DNA of 9,463 bases from an uncultured Verrucomicrobiota bacterium (GTDB lineage Bacteria > Verrucomicrobiota > Verrucomicrobiia > Chthoniobacterales > SZAS-18): positions 1 through 9,463 of the forward strand of contig CALMOL010000365.1 in the NCBI GenBank assembly GCA_937871685.1, given 5' to 3'. Below the pieces are notes generated by a model that saw only the letters and a program-made list of their open reading frames with translations, ran no database searches and was not told where the DNA came from. Below are positions 6,441 to 9,463 of this stretch, one piece after another. A program made the position numbers and the translations under genes. Every line of letters begins with the position of its first letter. Position 1 is the stretch's first letter.

Positions 6441-7823
6441 CTAGAGCATCGTGCCGCGCAGGATGAGGAGGGCCACGTTGAAGTAGATGAGCAGGCCGGT
6501 CACGTCCACGAGGGTGGCCACGAAGGGCGCGGAGGAGGTGGCCGGGTCCATCCCCAATTTCCGCAGCAGGAAGGGCAGCATGGCGCCGGAAACACTTCCC
6601 CACAGCACCACGCCGACGAGCGACACGCCCACCGCCAGCGCGATGAGGAAGTGGTGCGGACCGTAGTCGTAGAAATGGAGGCCCTGCCACAGCGAGATGC
6701 GGCAGAAGCCGATGACGCCGAGGATGATCCCGAGCCACGCGCCGGAGCCGATCTCGCGCCGGAGCACCTTCCACCAGTCGCGCAGGCGGATCTCGCCCAC
6801 GGCCATGGCGCGGATGATGAGCGTGGTGGCCTGCGAGCCGGAGTTGCCCCCGGACGAGATGATGAGCGGCAGGAACATCGCGAGGACGGCGGCCTTCTCG
6901 ATCTCGCCGTTGTATCCCTGCATGGCGGTGGCGGTGAGCATCTCGCCGAGGAAAAGGATGATCAGCCACGTCGCCCGCTTCTTGACCATCCGCGGGAGGG
7001 TGATGGTCGAGTAGGGCTCGTCGAGCGCTTCCAAGCCGCCGATCTTTTGCACCTCGCGCGTCGTCGCCTGCTCGAGGACATCGAGCACGTCGTCGATGGT
7101 CACGATGCCGATGAGGCGGTCCTCGGAATCGACCACGGGCAGCGTGTTGCGATCGTATTTCTTGAAGACGGGCGCGGCGTCCACCGCTGGGTCGGTGGCG
7201 TGCAGCGCGACGAAGTGCTCGTCGCGGATGTCGCGGATCTTGGTCTCGAAAGGCCGCAGGAGCAGCTCGCGGATGCGCACGTCGTCGATGAGCTTGCCCC
7301 GGTCGTCGATGATGTAGATCACGTTGAGCGTCTCGGAGTCCTGGCCGTGCGCGCGGATGTGCTCGATGACCTGGAGCACCGTCCAATCGTCATGCACGGA
7401 GACGAAGCTCGGCGTCATCAGGCGGCCGACGCTGCGCTCGGGGTAGTTGAGCAGGCACTGGGCGATCTCGCGCTCCCGCGGCGTGAGCAACTCGAGCATG
7501 TGGGTGATGGCCCCCGGCGGCAATTCCTCAAGGAGGCGCGTGCGGTCGTCCGGCGACATGTCGTTGAGGGCGCGCGCGGCGGCCTCGTTGCCCATGGCCT
7601 TGAGGACGACGTTCTGGGCGTCGGCGTCGAGGTATTCGAGGACGCTGGCCGCCTTGGCCTGCGGCAGCATGCGGAAGACGACGGCTTGCTCGTCCGGGGG
7701 GAAGTCCACGAGGCACTCCGCGACGTCGGCGGGGGTCCATTTTTCGAAGAGGGCGTGGAGGGCGGTGAAATTTCGCGCCTCGATGAGCGCCTTGATGGCG
7801 GGTTCGATTTGGTGGCCGGTCAT
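6441..7823 (-). CDS. mgtE: Magnesium transporter MgtE, 460 aa
   Basis: Inner-membrane Mg2+ channel/transporter of the MgtE family, dimeric in characterised members and gated by cytoplasmic Mg2+. The domain order matches the family: an N-terminal superhelical MgtE_N domain (about 8-130), two CBS domains (about 136-195 and 198-258, with RLMTPSFVSVHDDWTV, TLPVVDSEDRLIGIVTIDDV), the connecting plug helix (around 262-280), and five membrane helices (about 284-457). Signature residues are visible: PLIISSGGNSGSQATT (319-334) and the pore Asp440 in DVTGLLIYFN, corresponding to the Mg2+-binding Asp of the Thermus protein. The length is normal for the family (about 450). The start at 7823 (MTGHQIEPA) gives the usual N-terminus; the frame stays open far upstream, but that sequence is not MgtE-like. 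No Shine-Dalgarno is seen. It is divergent from the ABC ATPase gene. No Mg2+ riboswitch is recognisable in the leader. Confidence 0.96.
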   Translation of the reverse strand: MTGHQIEPAIKALIEARNFTALHALFEKWTPADVAECLVDFPPDEQAVVFRMLPQAKAASVLEYLDADAQNVVLKAMGNEAAARALNDMSPDDRTRLLEELPPGAITHMLELLTPREREIAQCLLNYPERSVGRLMTPSFVSVHDDWTVLQVIEHIRAHGQDSETLNVIYIIDDRGKLIDDVRIRELLLRPFETKIRDIRDEHFVALHATDPAVDAAPVFKKYDRNTLPVVDSEDRLIGIVTIDDVLDVLEQATTREVQKIGGLEALDEPYSTITLPRMVKKRATWLIILFLGEMLTATAMQGYNGEIEKAAVLAMFLPLIISSGGNSGSQATTLIIRAMAVGEIRLRDWWKVLRREIGSGAWLGIILGVIGFCRISLWQGLHFYDYGPHHFLIALAVGVSLVGVVLWGSVSGAMLPFLLRKLGMDPATSSAPFVATLVDVTGLLIYFNVALLILRGTML

Positions 7824-8123
7824 GGGATGGATGGGGCGGGGGTGCGACGACCGGCCCGGGGAGCCGGCCTCGCTGCCTGCGGCGCCTTTTGGGCCGGCGG
7901 CAGCGTGGGGAAAACGTGGCAAGGCCCGGCGAGGCGTCGCATGGTCCCAGGCGTCGGGTCTCGTCCTACGTGGCGCGTCGTGCTCGGCGACGATTTCGAG
8001 CCTTCCGAGGCGCTTTGATCGGCGGAAAGAGGTCTCCCCGCCCGGGGACAAGCCCCGCCGCCCGATCCTGCGAAACGCCGCGCTCGCGCGTGACTCCCGC
8101 GCGGGGGCGGGCATGATGGCGGG
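7824..8123. other. Divergent intergenic region between mgtE and the ABC exporter
   Basis: These 300 bp must contain the promoters for both mgtE (leftward) and the ABC exporter (rightward), but I cannot place -35/-10 boxes with confidence. Visible structure: a TCCCCG-CC-CGGGGA hairpin (8035-8048) and a 10-bp palindrome CCCGCGCGGG (8096-8105) just upstream of the ATPase start. Both are short for such GC-rich DNA. No small gene is supported. Confidence 0.5.
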
Positions 8124-9107
8124 ATGGCTGAGCCTGCTCCCGTTCTTGTCGCCGCCGCGCCGCCGCCGGCCATCGAGGTGCGGGACCTGCGCGTGGACTA
8201 CGGCGCGTTTGTGGCGGTGTCGGACCTCACGCTGAGCGTGCCGGCGGGCGAGGTCTTCGGGCTTGTGGGGCCAAACGGGGCGGGCAAGACCTCGACCTTT
8301 CGCGTGCTCGCCACGCTCCAGGAACCAACCTACGGCGAGGTGCGCCTGGCCGGGATCGACATCGCGGAGGACCCCTCGGCCGCGCGGCGCGTGCTCGGCT
8401 ACATGCCAGACCTGGCGCCGGTGCCTTCGGACCTGCGGGCGTGGGAGTTTCTCGACCTCTACGCGGAGGCGCATGGTCTGGGCTCGGCGGGGGTGCGACG
8501 TCAGCGGGCGGAAGAGTGCCTCGCGGAGGTGTCGCTCACCGACAAGCGCGACGCCTTCTGCAAGACGCTCTCGCGCGGGCAGACGCAGCGGCTTGTCCTC
8601 GCGAAGACGCTGCTCCATCAGCCGCGCGTCCTGATCCTCGATGAGCCGGCCTCGGGGATGGACCCGCTCTCGCGGCGCGCCTTGCGCTTGGCGCTGCGGC
8701 GGCTGGCAGACACCGGGGCCACCGTGTTCGTCTCGTCGCACATCCTTTCCGAGCTCTCGGAAATGTGCTCGTCGTTGTGCGTGATGCACCGCGGCCGGCT
8801 GCTCGCGGCGGGCACGGTGGAGGAGGTGCGCGCGAAGCTCGGCCGCGCGGACCGACGGATCACGGCGGCGTTACTGGAGCGCGCGGACGAGGCCGCCGCG
8901 TGGCTGGGCACGCAAACCGGCGTGCAGGAACTGGCGACGGGAGAGGGAGGGCGCGTTTCATTTCGCTTCGGCGGGAGCGCCGCAGAGCAAGCGGCGTTGC
9001 TGACGGGACTCGTGGGGCAAGGGTTGCGGGTGGCGTTCTTCGAGGAGCAACGCTCCACCTTCGAGGACATCCTCATCGACGTGGCGGAGGACCACCTGCC
9101 GGCATGA
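8124..9107 (+). CDS. ABC transporter ATP-binding protein (CcmA/ABC-2 exporter type), 327 aa
   Basis: Cytoplasmic ATPase subunit that would power an ABC-2 type exporter; the substrate is unknown. Visible motifs: Walker A GPNGAGKT (49-56), ABC signature LSRGQTQRL (149-157, a variant of LSGGQ), Walker B VLILDEP (169-175), D-loop SGMD (177-180) and H-loop VSSH with His206. At the Q-loop position the sequence is GYMPDLAPVPSDLRAWEFLD (92-111), with Asp where most ABC ATPases have Gln; this 'MPD' form together with LSRG marks a known subgroup of CcmA-like proteins. A C-terminal extension (about 240-327) ends FEEQRSTFEDILIDVAED, as in ABC-2 ATPases. The first 16 residues are Ala/Pro-rich and probably dispensable. 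The start at 8124 has GGCGGG immediately in front, too close for a normal Shine-Dalgarno. The partner permease starts 255 bp downstream, beyond an inverted-repeat element. Confidence 0.93.
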   Translation: MAEPAPVLVAAAPPPAIEVRDLRVDYGAFVAVSDLTLSVPAGEVFGLVGPNGAGKTSTFRVLATLQEPTYGEVRLAGIDIAEDPSAARRVLGYMPDLAPVPSDLRAWEFLDLYAEAHGLGSAGVRRQRAEECLAEVSLTDKRDAFCKTLSRGQTQRLVLAKTLLHQPRVLILDEPASGMDPLSRRALRLALRRLADTGATVFVSSHILSELSEMCSSLCVMHRGRLLAAGTVEEVRAKLGRADRRITAALLERADEAAAWLGTQTGVQELATGEGGRVSFRFGGSAAEQAALLTGLVGQGLRVAFFEEQRSTFEDILIDVAEDHLPA

Positions 9108-9146
9108 GGGGCGCGGGTTTGAAGGCGATGTCTGTTTTCCTGAAGT

Positions 9147-9334
9147 GGGGCAGGGGAGACAGAATTAAAGGAATTGAAGGAATTAACAGAATTGGGGAAC
9201 AGGATGGCAGAACCAGGGGTCTGGTCGCTCAAGCCGGTTGGCAATTTGGAGAAGGGCCGGCGGCTGCAGCCGCCCCTCCTCCTACCCCAATTCTGTTAAT
9301 TCCTTTGATTCCCTAATTCTGTTTCTCTTGCCCC
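9147..9334. repeat. Long inverted-repeat element with 9-nt phased GAATT arms
   Basis: The left arm (9147-9197, 51 nt) and right arm (9285-9334, 50 nt) are near-complementary, with a few mismatches and a single 1-nt indel; both begin with GGGGCA and end ACAGAATTGGGG when read inward. In the left arm GAATT recurs at 9162, 9171, 9180 and 9189, exactly every 9 nt. The right arm mirrors this at 9289, 9298, 9307 (mutated to GATTC) and 9315. The 87-nt loop contains ACCAG-GGGT-CTGGT (9212-9225) and the perfect palindrome GGCGGCTGCAGCCGCC (9259-9274). The arms are AT-rich compared with their surroundings. There is no open frame typical of a transposase. It may be a MITE-like or REP-like dispersed repeat, or a structured RNA between the ATPase and permease genes. 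Confidence 0.8.
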
Positions 9335-9362
9335 GCACCCGCGGAACAGGCGTCCGAATGCC

Positions 9363-9463
9363 ATGACCAAATCTCTTTCCAGCCCGCTTGCCGCGGGTCA
9401 TTGGGACCCGCGCCCGCAGGCGATCTGGCGGCGCTACGTGCGCTCGCGGCTGCGGGTCGGTTC
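9363..9463 (+). CDS. Probable ABC-2 permease, N-terminus only (runs off the window)
   Basis: Thirty-three complete codons are present: MTKSLSSPLAAGHWDPRPQA (20 residues), then IWRRYVRSRLRVG, then the edge. The 'NP/RP..aiwRRYvRSRLR' lead-in resembles the cytoplasmic start of ABC-2 type permeases that partner CcmA-like ATPases with the MPD/LSRG motifs, and the place directly downstream of such an ATPase supports this. No membrane segment is reached before the window ends, so the call is from context. The start is chosen because the only other nearby ATG (9358) reads ATG-CCA-TGA and stops. It could be translated from the ATPase transcript through the inverted-repeat region or from its own promoter in that gap. 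Confidence 0.55.
   Translation, partial: MTKSLSSPLAAGHWDPRPQAIWRRYVRSRLRVG

Noticed and set aside
6417..8018. A 533-codon open frame on the plus strand opposite mgtE
   Set aside because: The product is His/Asp/Glu/Arg-rich low-complexity sequence mirroring mgtE codons; MgtE on the minus strand is unambiguous.
8113..8118. Alternative ATPase starts at the tandem ATG ATG just upstream of 8124
   Set aside because: They are in another reading frame, which does not encode the ABC domain.
7824..8789. N-terminal extension of MgtE upstream of 7823
   Set aside because: The frame is open but runs antisense through the ABC ATPase gene, and the sequence is not MgtE-like; 460 residues from 7823 matches the family length.
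6441..9107. Defence or antiphage system
   Set aside because: MgtE and a CcmA-type ABC exporter are housekeeping or export functions; no nuclease, TIR, reverse transcriptase or toxin motif is seen anywhere in the window.
9162..9193. Short direct repeats taken as a CRISPR array
   Set aside because: The unit is only 9 nt with no spacers, and the arms are mirrored as an inverted repeat.
9147..9334. Retron or group II intron RNA at the inverted repeat
   Set aside because: No reverse transcriptase frame is in the window, and no intron domain V-like motif could be recognised.

Overview
This is a high-GC bacterial window. It most likely comes from a member of Verrucomicrobiota (an Opitutales/Opitutaceae-like genome) or a close PVC relative. 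The pointers are a remnant of a GloVer-type repeat protein with a 'W.avpGq..rVEYsd....W' tail, and a very large exported esterase with Big/LamG modules and the DPDGDGVSN...EYALGG tail typical of secreted verrucomicrobial proteins. Recognisable Shine-Dalgarno sequences are scarce, which is also common in this group. The taxonomic call is inference from protein style only.

Layout from left to right. Positions 1-250 hold no convincing gene. Positions 251-739 (minus) carry the 3' part of a GloVer repeat gene whose 5' part is missing. Positions 740-1046 are a gene-free leader with a perfect 14-bp palindrome and a nested hairpin. Positions 1047-4487 (plus) encode a 1146-residue secreted SGNH/sialate O-acetylesterase-like enzyme with accessory Ig-like and lectin-like domains. 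A strong hairpin follows in the convergent gap at 4488-4673.

The minus strand then carries, in transcription order, mgtE (7823-6441, Mg2+ channel/transporter), a small exported cysteine-containing protein (6291-5872), an EcsC-like protein (5739-5077) and a 128-residue conserved-looking hypothetical protein (5060-4674). A 99-nt nested hairpin element separates mgtE from the other three, so those three may form their own unit. A 300-bp divergent intergenic region separates mgtE from a plus-strand ABC exporter: a CcmA-type ATPase (8124-9107) and the first 33 codons of a probable permease (9363 to the window edge).

The most unusual structure is the ATPase/permease gap. It holds a long inverted repeat (9147-9197 / 9285-9334) that is AT-rich in a GC-rich genome, has GAATT phased every 9 nt in each arm, and has a 16-bp palindrome in its loop. 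I see no defence system, CRISPR array, tRNA, rRNA or intact transposase.
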